A stretch of DNA of 64,000 nucleotides from an uncultured Actinomycetes bacterium (GCA_946482365.1 CAMLQY010000006.1:1-64000), one strand, 5' to 3'; positions 40,815 through 49,733 are shown, counted from the stretch's first letter. The notes: a model not told the origin generated them from the letters alone. Numbers and translations are program-made.

Positions 40815-41491
40815 GACTGGCCGGTGCCTGCCGCGGCCTCGTCGGCGACGACCGTCATCGCTGGGTTCTCGACCCGGCCGGCGGGGATCAAGGGGTCGCC
40901 GGTGAGGAGCCTGGCCAGTGCGTCGCGCTTGTCGGGGCCGGTGACGAGCCAGACGATCTGGCGGGCCTCGGCAAGCGCCGGATAGGTGAGGGTCATGCGG
41001 CGGTGGTCCTGGTAGGCGGTCTCGGTCAGGGCGACGCGGCGGTCGGTTACCTCGAGGACCGGATCGCCGGGGACGAGCGAGGCGGTGTGGCCGTCGGGGC
41101 CGAGGCCGAGGTGGACGCAGTCCAGCGGCGCCGGCAGCGTGCTTTCGTAGTCGCGCGCAGCCGCCTCCAGGTCCCGCTGGGTCACCGGCATCGGCCGCAG
41201 CATCGCCTGGTGGTCCATCGAGAGCCCGAGCACCATGTGGGTGAGGTTGCGCTCCTCGCTGCCCGGCGAGGCGATCCGCTCGTCGACCTGGAACAGCTCG
41301 GCCTGCGCCCAGGGCATCGACTCGTCCTCGCCCAGCATCGCCAGCATCGCCCAGGGGCTGCGCCCGCCGCTCATCGCCAGCGAGAAGGCGTTGCGCTCGG
41401 CGACCGCTGCGGCGCCGGCTGCGGCGATCAGCTCGGCGGCCTGGCGCGCCGCCGCCTTTTCATCGGCGACGACTTGGAGATCGAGGGTCAT
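40811..41491 (-). CDS. pgl: 6-phosphogluconolactonase
   Basis: 226 aa from ATG 41491; the upstream frame is antisense to nothing useful and extends into gnd. Motifs are FSLAMSGGRSPWAMLAML, FQVDERIASPGSEERN and LGLGPDGHTASLVPG, the DevB/Pgl signature. It hydrolyses 6-phosphogluconolactone, the step between zwf and gnd. It follows gnd by 14 bases on the same strand, so both are one unit. Confidence 0.93.
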   Translation of the reverse strand: MTLDLQVVADEKAAARQAAELIAAAGAAAVAERNAFSLAMSGGRSPWAMLAMLGEDESMPWAQAELFQVDERIASPGSEERNLTHMVLGLSMDHQAMLRPMPVTQRDLEAAARDYESTLPAPLDCVHLGLGPDGHTASLVPGDPVLEVTDRRVALTETAYQDHRRMTLTYPALAEARQIVWLVTGPDKRDALARLLTGDPLIPAGRVENPAMTVVADEAAAGTGQS

Positions 41492-41505
41492 CGCCGCGCT
41501 CGAGC

Positions 41506-42522
41506 CTAAGACGGCTTCTCGTCGTGGCCGCCGAACTGCTTGCGCATCGCCGAGAGGACCTTGCCGGCGAAGTCGTCGAGGCCGCGCGAGGAGAAGCGCT
41601 CGTACAGCGCCGTGGTCAGGACCGGCGCGGGAACGCCCTCGTCGATCGCCGCGATCGACGTCCAGCGGCCCTCGCCGGAGTCCGAGACGCGGCCGGCGAA
41701 GTCGGAGAGGTCGGGGGATTCCCGCATCGAGGCTGCGGTCAGGTCGAGCAGCCAGGAGCCGATCACGCTGCCCCGCCGCCATACCTCGACCACCTCGGGC
41801 AAGTCGATGTCGTACTGGTAGTACTCGGGCTCCTCCATCGGCGCGGTCTCCGCGTCGGCCTCGCGCCGGACCTTGCCCGCGTCCGCGTTCTCGAGGATGT
41901 TGAGCCCCTCGGCATAGGCGGCCATCACGCCGTACTCGATCCCGTTGTGGACCATCTTCACGAAGTGCCCGGCGCCGCTGGGGCCGCAGTGCAGGTAGCC
42001 GTTCTCGGAGGGGGTCGGGTCCCCCGAGCGGCCCGGCGTGCGCTCCGCCGACTCGACGCCGGGGGCGAGCGAGGCGAAGACCGGGTCGAGCCTCTGCACC
42101 GCCCCGTCGGGACCGCCGATCATCAGGCAGTAGCCCCGGTCCAGGCCGAAGACGCCGCCGCTGGTCCCGCAGTCGACGAAATCGATCCCCCGCTCGCCCA
42201 GCATCGCGGCGCGACGGATGTCGTCGCGGTAGTAGGAGTTGCCGCCGTCGACGATCGCGTCGCCGGCGTCGAGCACGGCGGCGACGTCGGCAATCGTCTT
42301 CTCGGTGATCTCCCCGGCGGGGACCATCACCCAGACCGAGCGCGGGGCGCTCAGCTTCGAGGCGAGCTCCTGCGGCGAGGCCGCGCCCTCGGCGCCATCT
42401 CCGGCCAGCTCGGAGACCGCGGCGGGGTTGAGGTCATAGGCGACGATGCGGTGGCCGTCGCGCATCAGGCGCCGCGCCATGTTGGCGCCCATGCGGCCGA
42501 GCCCTACCATTCCCAGCTCCAT
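41506..42522 (-). CDS. gnd: 6-phosphogluconate dehydrogenase, short form
   Basis: 338 aa from ATG 42522. The Rossmann start MELGMVGLGRMGANMARRLM, then VDGGNSYYRDD, DCGTSGGVFGLDRGYCLMIG and GHFVKMVHNGIEYG with the catalytic Lys are the family signatures. At about 340 aa it is the short YqeC/GndA type (usually NAD-linked) rather than the 470-aa Gnd. It decarboxylates 6-phosphogluconate to ribulose-5-P. Its ATG overlaps the zwf ATG on the other strand (CATG at 42520-42523), so each promoter must lie in the other gene. GGTGGGGG just upstream may be its ribosome site. Confidence 0.92.
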   Translation of the reverse strand: MELGMVGLGRMGANMARRLMRDGHRIVAYDLNPAAVSELAGDGAEGAASPQELASKLSAPRSVWVMVPAGEITEKTIADVAAVLDAGDAIVDGGNSYYRDDIRRAAMLGERGIDFVDCGTSGGVFGLDRGYCLMIGGPDGAVQRLDPVFASLAPGVESAERTPGRSGDPTPSENGYLHCGPSGAGHFVKMVHNGIEYGVMAAYAEGLNILENADAGKVRREADAETAPMEEPEYYQYDIDLPEVVEVWRRGSVIGSWLLDLTAASMRESPDLSDFAGRVSDSGEGRWTSIAAIDEGVPAPVLTTALYERFSSRGLDDFAGKVLSAMRKQFGGHDEKPS

Positions 42523-43906
42523 GACCCCCACCCTACCCGCCGACGTCCTCGCAATCTTCGGCATCACCGGCGACCTGGCGAGGAAAATGACCTTCCGGGC
42601 GCTCTACCGGCTCGAGGCGCGCGGCAAGCTCGGGTGCCCGATCGTCGGCGTGGCGATCGACGAGTGGACGATCGACCAGCTGCGCGAGCACGCCCGCGAG
42701 GCAATCGCCGCCACGGTCGAGGACCCCGACGAGGACGTCTTCGCCCGGCTCGCCGCCCGCTTCTCCTACGTCCAGGGCGACTACGCCGACCCGAAGACCT
42801 TCGAGCGGGTCGCCGAGGCGCTGGGAGGGGCGGGGCGTCCCGTCTTCTACCTCGAGATCCCCCCCTCGCTGTTCTCGACCGTGGTCAGGGGGCTCGGCGA
42901 CGCCGGGCTCACCGGCAACGCCCACGTCGTGATCGAGAAGCCCTTCGGCCACGACCTCGAGTCTGCCCGGGCGCTCAACTCGACCCTCTGCGAAGTCCTC
43001 GATGAGCGCCAGATCCTCCGCATCGACCATTACCTCGGCAAGGAGCCGGTGATGGACATCGCCTACCTGCGCTTCGCCAACTCGGTGCTGGAGCCGATCT
43101 GGAACAAAGAGCACGTCTCCCACGTGCAGATGACGATCGCCGAGGACTTCGGCGTCGACGACCGCGGCCGCTTCTACGACGCGGTAGGGGCGATGCGCGA
43201 CGTGATCCAGAACCACGCGCTGCAGGTGCTCGCCCTGGTCGCGATGGGGCCGCCGACCGGCAACCACCACGACTCGATCCGCGACAAGAAGCTGGAACTC
43301 TTCAAGGCGACGCGGACGGCGGATCCCGAGCGCTACGTGCGCGGCCAGTACGACGGCTTTCTCGACGTCGAGGACGTCGCTCCGGACTCGAGCACCGAGA
43401 CCTTCGCCGCGGTCGAGCTGGCGATCGACAACTGGCGCTGGAGCGGCGTGCCCTTCTTCATCCGCGCCGGCAAGAACCTGCCGGTGAAGTCCTCCGAGGT
43501 GACCGTGACCTTCAAGCGCCCGCCGACGCTCGGCGTCGGCCCCGGCAAGCGCCCCGACCCCAACCGGATGACCGTGCGGATCGAGCCCACCCCCGGTGCC
43601 CGTCTGCGCCTCTTCGCCAAGGAGGCCGGCGAGGAGGCCTTCGAGGCGGCCGACCTCGAGGTCCTCTTCGAGAAAGTCCCCGGAGAGGAGCCGGAGCCCT
43701 ATGAGCGGCTGCTGGACGATGCGATCGCTGGCCGCCACCAGCTCTTCACCCGCCAGGACACGGTCGAAGAGACCTGGCGGATCGTGCAGCCCCTGCTCGA
43801 CGAACCGGGGCCAGTGCACGCCTACGCGCCGGGGACCTGGGGCCCGGCCGAGGCCGAGAAGCTGACCCGCGGCATCTGCCAGTGGTCGGAGCCCTGGCTG
43901 CCTTAG
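42521..43906 (+). CDS. zwf: Glucose-6-phosphate dehydrogenase
   Basis: 461 aa from ATG 42521. The coenzyme motif FGITGDLARK is at residues 13-22, and the active-site block is RIDHYLGKEPVMDI; WNKEHVSHVQMTIAED and FFIRAGKNLPVK also fit. The first step of the oxidative pathway gives NADPH. In-frame upstream starts exist (42446 and others) and cannot be excluded, because no clear ribosome site precedes 42521 and they would put the 5' end inside gnd. No opcA gene, often next to actinobacterial zwf, is present. The stop sits in the loop of a terminator hairpin. Confidence 0.93.
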   Translation: MTPTLPADVLAIFGITGDLARKMTFRALYRLEARGKLGCPIVGVAIDEWTIDQLREHAREAIAATVEDPDEDVFARLAARFSYVQGDYADPKTFERVAEALGGAGRPVFYLEIPPSLFSTVVRGLGDAGLTGNAHVVIEKPFGHDLESARALNSTLCEVLDERQILRIDHYLGKEPVMDIAYLRFANSVLEPIWNKEHVSHVQMTIAEDFGVDDRGRFYDAVGAMRDVIQNHALQVLALVAMGPPTGNHHDSIRDKKLELFKATRTADPERYVRGQYDGFLDVEDVAPDSSTETFAAVELAIDNWRWSGVPFFIRAGKNLPVKSSEVTVTFKRPPTLGVGPGKRPDPNRMTVRIEPTPGARLRLFAKEAGEEAFEAADLEVLFEKVPGEEPEPYERLLDDAIAGRHQLFTRQDTVEETWRIVQPLLDEPGPVHAYAPGTWGPAEAEKLTRGICQWSEPWLP

Positions 43907-43917
43907 GCAGCCAGGGC
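43891..43917. terminator. 12-bp hairpin holding the zwf stop codon
   Basis: GCCCTGGCTGCC (43891-43902) and GGCAGCCAGGGC (43906-43917) pair perfectly around TTA; the zwf TAG is 43904-43906. It separates zwf from the convergent gene ending at 43926 and probably serves both. Confidence 0.75.
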
Positions 43918-43925
43918 CATGGAAG

Positions 43926-44453
43926 TCAGCTGCCCGAGCGCCTCGCCGTCAGGCCCTCCAGGACCACCTCCACCGGCGAGCGATGCTTGCCGTTGCCGGC
44001 CGCTTCGCGCGTCTGCTGCAACTCGGTGGCGAGCCGGCCCATCTGGGCGCCGAAGCTCCCGACCTCCTTCGCCGCCTTGGCGAGGTCCTGCGAGCGGACC
44101 TTGACCTGGGGACGACGCGAGAGCGCCTTTGCCCCGATCCCGTGGCGACGGGCCTGACGGGCACCGAGCATGAGCCCTCCGGCTGCGCCGGCAAGCGCTG
44201 CGCCACCGGCCACGAGCGGCACCTTCGCCTTGCTGACCGCACCGCCGACCGCGTGGCCGGCGTCCTTTGCCGTCTCCTCGACCGCGTGCCGGGCGGTGTC
44301 GATCCGTCCGGACCCGTTCGACGACGCTTTGCTGCGGCTGCGGGAAGCGCCCGTGGTCGTTTTGCGCGATCTCGCCGTGCTCGATTTGCCGGTAGAGCCG
44401 CGCGAACGAGGTTTGGGTTTCTGGCGCGCTTTCGCTTTCGTTTTCTCAGCCAT
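43926..44453 (-). CDS. Basic, Ala/Lys-rich protein with a short hydrophobic centre
   Basis: 175 aa from ATG 44453. Residues 1-50 are very basic and rich in Ser/Thr/Lys/Arg (KAKARQKPKPRSRGSTGKSS), like a histone-type tail. The middle (KVPLVAGGAALAGAAGGLML) is glycine/alanine-rich and could contact the membrane. The rest is helical (LAKAAKEVGSFGAQMGRLAT). It may bind nucleic acid or the membrane surface; no family is recognised. A membrane coiled-coil protein gene lies 30 bases upstream on the same strand, so they are likely co-transcribed. Confidence 0.7.
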   Translation of the reverse strand: MAEKTKAKARQKPKPRSRGSTGKSSTARSRKTTTGASRSRSKASSNGSGRIDTARHAVEETAKDAGHAVGGAVSKAKVPLVAGGAALAGAAGGLMLGARQARRHGIGAKALSRRPQVKVRSQDLAKAAKEVGSFGAQMGRLATELQQTREAAGNGKHRSPVEVVLEGLTARRSGS

Positions 44454-44483
44454 CTCTCTCCTTCTCCTCCTTATCTCCTGCTG

Positions 44484-44756
44484 TTAGTGCCTGCCCAGCT
44501 CCCGCTCGCGCTGTTCGGCGCGCTCCTCGTCGAGCTCCGCCTCGACCTGCGCCCGCTTTGCCCGCTCCTCGGCGATTGCGGCCTCGGTGCGCCGCTCCTC
44601 CGCCCTCTCGCGATGGTGGCGCGCGTCGTCACGGGTCGCGTCGGACTGCATGTGACCGAGCTCGCGGCGGCTGCGCTGGCGGCGCGCGACCGAGATCACG
44701 ATCGCGAGGACGATCAGGGCGCCGACGACTATGGCGACGATTGCAAGGGTTGACAT
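44484..44756 (-). CDS. Small membrane-anchored coiled-coil protein
   Basis: 90 aa from ATG 44756, with a near-perfect AAGGAGGT five bases upstream, which fixes the start. One N-terminal helix (MSTLAIVAIVVGALIVLAIV) is followed by a very charged helix (RERAEERRTEAAIAEERAKR) likely to form a coiled coil in the cytoplasm. It resembles a PspB/YtxH-like small envelope protein in layout only. It is divergent from recQ and precedes the basic protein gene. Confidence 0.8.
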   Translation of the reverse strand: MSTLAIVAIVVGALIVLAIVISVARRQRSRRELGHMQSDATRDDARHHRERAEERRTEAAIAEERAKRAQVEAELDEERAEQRERELGRH

Positions 44757-44884
44757 CGTTACCTCCTTTACATCGAGGAACTCTCCTAGTGCCCTCTGTG
44801 CGGGAATCCAAACCGCAATCGCCTTTTCCGCAAAGTCCTCAGGCAGCCTCGCGCGACATCCACCCCGGCGCATAGCCTCGCTGG

Positions 44885-46444
44885 ATGCTCACGACCGGCA
44901 CACGCGCGGACGAGCTGCTCGAGCGGCTCGGCTTCTCCAGCTGGCGGCCCGGGCAGCGGGAGGCCGTAGAGGCCGCGCTGCAGGGGCGGGACTCGCTGAT
45001 CGTGATGCCGACCGGCGGCGGCAAGAGCCTCTGCTACCAACTGCCTGGATTGGCGACCGAGGATTTGACGATCGTGGTCAGCCCGCTGATCGCGCTGATC
45101 GAGGACCAGTGGCAGCGGCTGACCGCGGCCGGGCACCCGGTGGCGATGATCTCCTCGGGGATGAGCGCCGAGGCGGCGCGGGCGGCGCTCGACCAGGTCC
45201 GCGGCGGAGCGGCCCGGATCGTCTACTGCTCGCCGGAGCGCTTCGCCTCGACCGTGTTCCTCGACGCGCTCTCCCAGCGGCGAGTCGACCTGCTCGCAGT
45301 CGACGAGGCGCACTGCGTCTCGGAGTGGGGGCACGACTTCCGCCCCGACTACCTGCGCCTGCCGGAGATCGCCGAGCGGCTCGGGCGCCCGACCGTGATG
45401 GCCTGCACGGCGACGGCGACCAAGGCCGTGGCGGCCGAGATCGTCGCCCGCTTCGGCCTGCGCGAGCCGCTCCAGGTGCGCTCTGGGTTCGACCGGCCCA
45501 ACCTCTCCTTCGACGTCGTGCCGCTGGAGGGAAAGGGCTCCAAGGCGCGGCGCCTGGCCCTGCTCGAGGCCGGGCTGGGCGACCCGGCCAACCGGCCGGC
45601 GATCGTCTACTGCGGCACCCGGCGCGACACCGACGAGCTAGCCCAGCACCTGCGCGAGCGGGGGCTGCGGGCGCTGGCCTACCACGCCGGGATCGAGGCC
45701 GAGGGGCGCAGCGCCGCCCAGGCGAGCTTCATGGGCGGCGAGGCCGAGGTCGTCGTCGCCACCAACGCCTTCGGCATGGGGGTCGACAAGGCCGACGTGC
45801 GCTCGGTCTGGCACATGACGATCCCGACCAGCCTCGAGGCCTACTACCAGGAGGCCGGCAGGGCGGGGCGCGACGGGCTGTCGGCGCGGGCGGTCCTCCT
45901 CGCGATGAAAGCGGACCTGGGCCGGCTGGTCCGCTTCAACGAGCAGCGCAGCGGCGATCCCGAGCTGGCGATCGCGCGGGAGCGCGGTTGGCGCGACTAC
46001 CGCACGATCAAGTCGTTCGTCTACTCCGAGCGCTGCCGCCGGCGCAGCGTCCTCGACCACTTCGGCGACCGCGAGGCGGGCCGGCCGCTGGACCGCTGCT
46101 GCGACTTCTGCGACCCGGTCGAGTGGCTGCCCGACCCAGAGACGATCGCCGTGCGCCCGCCGCGGCGGGCGAAGGCCGCGGCGGCGGCTCCCGTCGACCT
46201 CTCCGAGGCCGACGCGCCCCTGTTCGAGCAGCTGAAAGCCTGGCGGCTGAAGGCCGCCGAGGGCAAGCCCGCCTACACCGTCGCCCACAACACCACGCTG
46301 ACCGCGATCGCCGCCACTCGCCCCGCCGACGAGCGGGGCCTCGCCGCGATCCGCGGCGTCGGCCCCAGCTTCATCGCCAAGCACGGCGCCGACGTGCTCG
46401 AGATCGTCGCCGGCAGCGGATCGATCGCCGCGCCCGAGTGTTAG
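44885..46444 (+). CDS. recQ: ATP-dependent DNA helicase RecQ
   Basis: 519 aa from ATG 44885. The SF2 motifs are MPTGGGKSLCYQ (Walker A, 42-48), VSPLIALIEDQ, VDEAHCVSEWGHDFRP (DEAH plus the RecQ aromatic loop), CTATATK and FGMGVDKADVRSVWH with EAGRAGRDG. The RQC zinc region is CRRRSVLDHFGD..CCDFCD, and an HRDC-like domain ends the protein (LFEQLKAWRLKAAEGKPAYT). It is somewhat shorter than E. coli RecQ. It unwinds 3'-5' and acts in recombination and replication repair. Confidence 0.93.
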   Translation: MLTTGTRADELLERLGFSSWRPGQREAVEAALQGRDSLIVMPTGGGKSLCYQLPGLATEDLTIVVSPLIALIEDQWQRLTAAGHPVAMISSGMSAEAARAALDQVRGGAARIVYCSPERFASTVFLDALSQRRVDLLAVDEAHCVSEWGHDFRPDYLRLPEIAERLGRPTVMACTATATKAVAAEIVARFGLREPLQVRSGFDRPNLSFDVVPLEGKGSKARRLALLEAGLGDPANRPAIVYCGTRRDTDELAQHLRERGLRALAYHAGIEAEGRSAAQASFMGGEAEVVVATNAFGMGVDKADVRSVWHMTIPTSLEAYYQEAGRAGRDGLSARAVLLAMKADLGRLVRFNEQRSGDPELAIARERGWRDYRTIKSFVYSERCRRRSVLDHFGDREAGRPLDRCCDFCDPVEWLPDPETIAVRPPRRAKAAAAAPVDLSEADAPLFEQLKAWRLKAAEGKPAYTVAHNTTLTAIAATRPADERGLAAIRGVGPSFIAKHGADVLEIVAGSGSIAAPEC

Positions 46445-46459
46445 GGCCAGAACGTCTCT

Positions 46460-46512
46460 CCCACCGGCGGGCCAAGTGTCAACCACACCTCCGATTCAGG
46501 CTCGCCGGTGGG
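46460..46512 (+). promoter_or_regulatory. 10-bp inverted repeat in the leader of the GH26-like gene
   Basis: CCCACCGGCG (46460-46469) and CGCCGGTGGG (46503-46512) are perfect complements 33 bases apart, starting 16 bases after the recQ stop. It may be the recQ terminator or a leader structure. Confidence 0.4.
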
Positions 46513-46552
46513 CAGGGACCGCCACCCAGATGGTCGAATCAGGCTCGGACGC

Positions 46553-47623
46553 ATGCACCGAACGCGAAAGCCAACCGCGCTGATCGCGCTGGCCGCGGTC
46601 CTGGTCGGCCTGGCCGGGGCGGCCGGCGCCGAGGCCGGCGCGCTGCTGCCGCGCGGCAAGAAGATCTTCTTCGGGGTCAGCGACACCGGGGACTCGGCCG
46701 ATTTCGGCCAGTTCAGCCGCGACCTGCGCAAGCACCCGGCGCTGATCGAGACCTTCCGCACCTGGGGCTCCGACTTCCCCGAGTCGATCGAACGCTGGCA
46801 GGAGGCGCGGGCCCGCCCGGTCTTGCACTTCACCACCGCCGACCCGGGCGACGGCCACGAGCTGATCAGCCCGCGCTCGATCGCCCAGGGCTATGGCGAC
46901 GACTACCTGATCCGGCTCAACCGGCTCTTCTGGGAGAAGAAGATGCCCGCCTACCTGCGACCGCTGGGCGAGCCCAACCGCTGCCTCAACGTCTACGCCT
47001 CATACGACTGCGAGGGCAAGGCCCGCGACGCCGCCCACAAGCCCCGCTGGTACCGCCTCGCCTTCCGCCGCATGTACGTGATCCTGCACGGCGGCGGCAA
47101 GCGACGCCAGGTCAACAGGCGCCTGGCCGAAGCCGGCGTGCCGCCGTTGAGGAGCTCCCAGGCCGGCCTGCCGCGGGCGCCGATCGCGGTGATCTGGAGC
47201 GTGCTGCCGGCCGGTTCGCCGACCGTCCCCCAGAACCGCCCGCGCCACTTCTACCCCGGCGAGGAGTGGGTCGACTGGGTCGGCACCGACCTCTACTCCG
47301 ACAACCAGGACTGGAAAGCGCTTGCCGGCCTCTACCGGCGCTATGACAGCAAGCCGTTCGCCCTGCCCGAGTGGGGCGTGGTCGGCGCCGACGACCCGCG
47401 CTTCGTGCGACGCTTGCTCACCTGGGTGGACCGCCACCGCCGCTGCAAGATGCTCGTCTACTACCAGGACTTCGGCTCCTCCAGCTCCTACCGGATCCAA
47501 AACTACCCCTCCAGCCTCGCCGTCCTCGACCGCTGGCTGCACCACCCCCGCATCCCCCACTTCGCCCCTAATTTCCCCGTTGCCCCGCCCCCTCCGCCCG
47601 GCGGCCTGACGCCGAAGGCTTAG
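46553..47623 (+). CDS. Secreted GH26-like glycoside hydrolase
   Basis: 356 aa from ATG 46553. The N-terminal MHRTRKPTALIALAAVLVGL begins a signal peptide. KIFFGVSDTGDSADFG, RPVLHFTTAD and the end of the barrel VDWVGTDLYSD ... KPFALPEWGVVGADD fit GH26-type mannanase-like TIM barrels, with the nucleophile Glu in PEWG. The acid/base Glu expected in the RMY..-type motif (FRRMYVILHGGGKR) is not at the usual place, so activity is doubtful and it may be a binding protein. The last 56 bases overlap the PQQ-propeller gene tail to tail. Confidence 0.7.
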   Translation: MHRTRKPTALIALAAVLVGLAGAAGAEAGALLPRGKKIFFGVSDTGDSADFGQFSRDLRKHPALIETFRTWGSDFPESIERWQEARARPVLHFTTADPGDGHELISPRSIAQGYGDDYLIRLNRLFWEKKMPAYLRPLGEPNRCLNVYASYDCEGKARDAAHKPRWYRLAFRRMYVILHGGGKRRQVNRRLAEAGVPPLRSSQAGLPRAPIAVIWSVLPAGSPTVPQNRPRHFYPGEEWVDWVGTDLYSDNQDWKALAGLYRRYDSKPFALPEWGVVGADDPRFVRRLLTWVDRHRRCKMLVYYQDFGSSSSYRIQNYPSSLAVLDRWLHHPRIPHFAPNFPVAPPPPPGGLTPKA

Positions 47624-48974
47624 CGGACTTGACCGCTGGCGCCTCGATCCGCCCCGCGACCTTCGCCCTGTACCTGTAGGGCTTCAGCGCGGTGATGCTC
47701 GAGTAGCCGGTGAGGTAGATGCGGCGCCCGTCGGAGATCACCGGCGAGTAGGTGCCGCGGCGGTAGCGGAAGACGCGCCGGCCGCTGCGCATCATGTAGC
47801 CGCTGGTCGAGGTGTGGGTGAACTCGGCGGCGTAGACGATCTCGCCCACCGCCGAGAGCGAGCCGATCACCTGGCCGCCGGCGGAGCGGCTCCAGCGCAC
47901 GCTGCCGTCCTTGGCGTCGAGCGCGTAGACGTTGCCGTCGAAGGAGCCGATGTAGACAGTCGGCGGGCTGTGACGGGTGTTGGCGACGGCGGGGCCGGAG
48001 TAGGCGTAGCCCCCGGTCGAGTAGGTCCAGGCGAGGGTGCCGTCCCTGCGGGAGAAGCTGTAGACGCGGCTGTCGTTGTTGCCCGCGTAGACGCGGCCGA
48101 AGGCGACGGCGGGCGTCGAGTAGAAGGCCCCGGAGGTGCCGAAGCCCGATCCCAGCGACGAGGCCTGCCACTTGATCCGGCCGGTCTTGGCGTCGACCGC
48201 GTTCATGTAGCCGCCGTAGTCGCCGACGTAGAGGGTGCCGCCGTAGTAGGCGGGGGCGGACTTGACCGGGCCGCCGAGGCTCGTCGCCCAGCGCACGTCG
48301 CCGCTGACCGTGCTCAGCGCGTAGAGGTTGCCGTCCTCGCAGCCGAAGTAGACGGTGCGGTCGATCACGACCGGTGAGGACTCGACCCGGCCCGGCAGCG
48401 AGCGCTTCCAGATCGTCTTGCCGGTCTTCGCGTCGAGCTTGACGACGTGGCCCGGCACGAGGTTGACGATGTAGAGGCGGTGTTTGTAGTAAGCGGGCGA
48501 GGAGGCGTTGAGGCGGCCGACGCTGCGCCGCCACAGCTCCTTGCCGGTGTCGGCGTCGAGGGCGACGGCGTTGCCGTTGTTGTCGACGAAGTAGAGCTTG
48601 CCGCCGACGAAGATCGGGGGGAACTCGAGCAGCGGCCTGTCCTTGTAGCGCCAGAGCTTGCGGAAGGGCGGCTTCAGGCCCTTGGCCGGCAGGAAGCGGG
48701 TGCGAGCGGGGTTGAGGCCGAAGAGCGGCCAGTTGACCGTCCTCGCCTTCGGCTTCGGCGGCTTCTGCGGCTTGAAGGCGACGCTGGAGTTGTGGACGTC
48801 GGGCGGGCGCTTCAGCACCTGGTAGGCGAGGAATGCGGCCGCGGAGACCGCGAGCACGCCGGCGGCGATGAGCCCGACGGCGATCCCGCGCCGCGTGTGC
48901 CAGAAATGGCTGACGGCGCCCCAAGCGCCCACCAGCGCCGTTCTCCAGAAGCCCTTCAGCGGCGCAGCTCCCAC
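47568..48974 (-). CDS. Membrane-anchored PQQ-type beta-propeller protein
   Basis: 468 aa from a GTG at 48974 that overlaps the end of the GNAT gene by 19 bases. One membrane helix (GIAVGLIAAGVLAVSAAAFL) follows a short cytosolic part. The outside domain has about seven blades with PQQ/BamB repeats (VALDADTGKELWRRSVG, LDAKTGKTIWKRSLPG, VDAKTGRIKWQASSLG, LDAKDGSVRWSRSAGG). Such propellers are usually scaffolds or quinoprotein enzymes; no dehydrogenase metal or quinone ligands are evident. The Pro/Lys-rich stalk KPQKPPKPKART suggests wall spanning. Confidence 0.82.
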   Translation of the reverse strand: MGAAPLKGFWRTALVGAWGAVSHFWHTRRGIAVGLIAAGVLAVSAAAFLAYQVLKRPPDVHNSSVAFKPQKPPKPKARTVNWPLFGLNPARTRFLPAKGLKPPFRKLWRYKDRPLLEFPPIFVGGKLYFVDNNGNAVALDADTGKELWRRSVGRLNASSPAYYKHRLYIVNLVPGHVVKLDAKTGKTIWKRSLPGRVESSPVVIDRTVYFGCEDGNLYALSTVSGDVRWATSLGGPVKSAPAYYGGTLYVGDYGGYMNAVDAKTGRIKWQASSLGSGFGTSGAFYSTPAVAFGRVYAGNNDSRVYSFSRRDGTLAWTYSTGGYAYSGPAVANTRHSPPTVYIGSFDGNVYALDAKDGSVRWSRSAGGQVIGSLSAVGEIVYAAEFTHTSTSGYMMRSGRRVFRYRRGTYSPVISDGRRIYLTGYSSITALKPYRYRAKVAGRIEAPAVKSAKPSASGRRAEGAGQRGN

Positions 48975-49723
48975 ATCTCGATGAAGCCGAGGTCGCGGAA
49001 TCCGAGGCGTTCGTAGATCGGGGCCCCGGCGCGGGTGGCCTGCAGCGAGGCGGTGGTCAGGCCCCGCTCGCGAGCCTCGGCGAGGGCGCGCTGCATGAGC
49101 CAGCTCGCGATCCCGCGGCCCCGGTGCTCCGGGGGAGTGGCGACGCCGGTGACGCAGCAGTCCTCGCCGACCTCGATCGTGCCGACGCAGCCGAGGGGCT
49201 CCTCCCCCGCTAGGGCGCCGTGCCAGCGGATCGACGTCTCGCCGGCGAGGCCGGCGCGGAAGCCGTCAGGGCCATAGCCATAGGCGAGGTCGTTGAGCTC
49301 GGCGCAGGCGGCAGCGCCGAGCGACCCCGGGTCGACGCCGGCGGGCGCCGGCGGGACGTCGCCGAGGTCGGCCAGCTCCATCGCCATCGCCCGCGGCTCG
49401 GCGTCGAGGGCGTGGCCGCGGGAGGCGAGGAGGCGGGCGGTCTCTCGGTCGGAGTCGGGGACCCAGACCGTCCAGGCCCGCACCCCGCGGGAGTCGTAGA
49501 GAGCTTCCAGCATGTCGAGCTCCGCGGCCAGCGCGGCCGGGTCGGTGTAGAAGACCCCGTTGAAGAGCGAGCGCTGGGGGGAAGCCGGGACCACCGAGGC
49601 GGTCAGGCCCTCGCGCCGGATCAGGACCGAGTCCGGCGCGCCGCTGCCGAAGGCCTCCACCTCGTCGCGGACGCCCTCGACGGCGCGCCGCCTCAGCTCC
49701 TTCTCGTCGACGCGCGGGCTCAT
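48956..49723 (-). CDS. GNAT-family N-acetyltransferase
   Basis: 255 aa from ATG 49723. The acetyl-CoA motif A is VATPPEHRGRGIASWLMQRA (R-X-X-G-X-A type), and motif B ends PIYERLGFRDLGF. The N-terminal half is divergent (SPQRSLFNGVFYTD), suggesting a two-domain GNAT. It acetylates an amine on an unknown substrate. It overlaps the PQQ gene and follows the SRPBCC gene by ten bases. Confidence 0.85.
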   Translation of the reverse strand: MSPRVDEKELRRRAVEGVRDEVEAFGSGAPDSVLIRREGLTASVVPASPQRSLFNGVFYTDPAALAAELDMLEALYDSRGVRAWTVWVPDSDRETARLLASRGHALDAEPRAMAMELADLGDVPPAPAGVDPGSLGAAACAELNDLAYGYGPDGFRAGLAGETSIRWHGALAGEEPLGCVGTIEVGEDCCVTGVATPPEHRGRGIASWLMQRALAEARERGLTTASLQATRAGAPIYERLGFRDLGFIEMWELRR

Positions 49724-49733
49724 CCGCGCCCGT

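Noticed and set aside
44731..47346. 871-aa plus-strand ORF across recQ and the GH26-like gene
   Set aside because: Runs in another frame through two convincing genes; extreme Arg/Ala/Gly composition.
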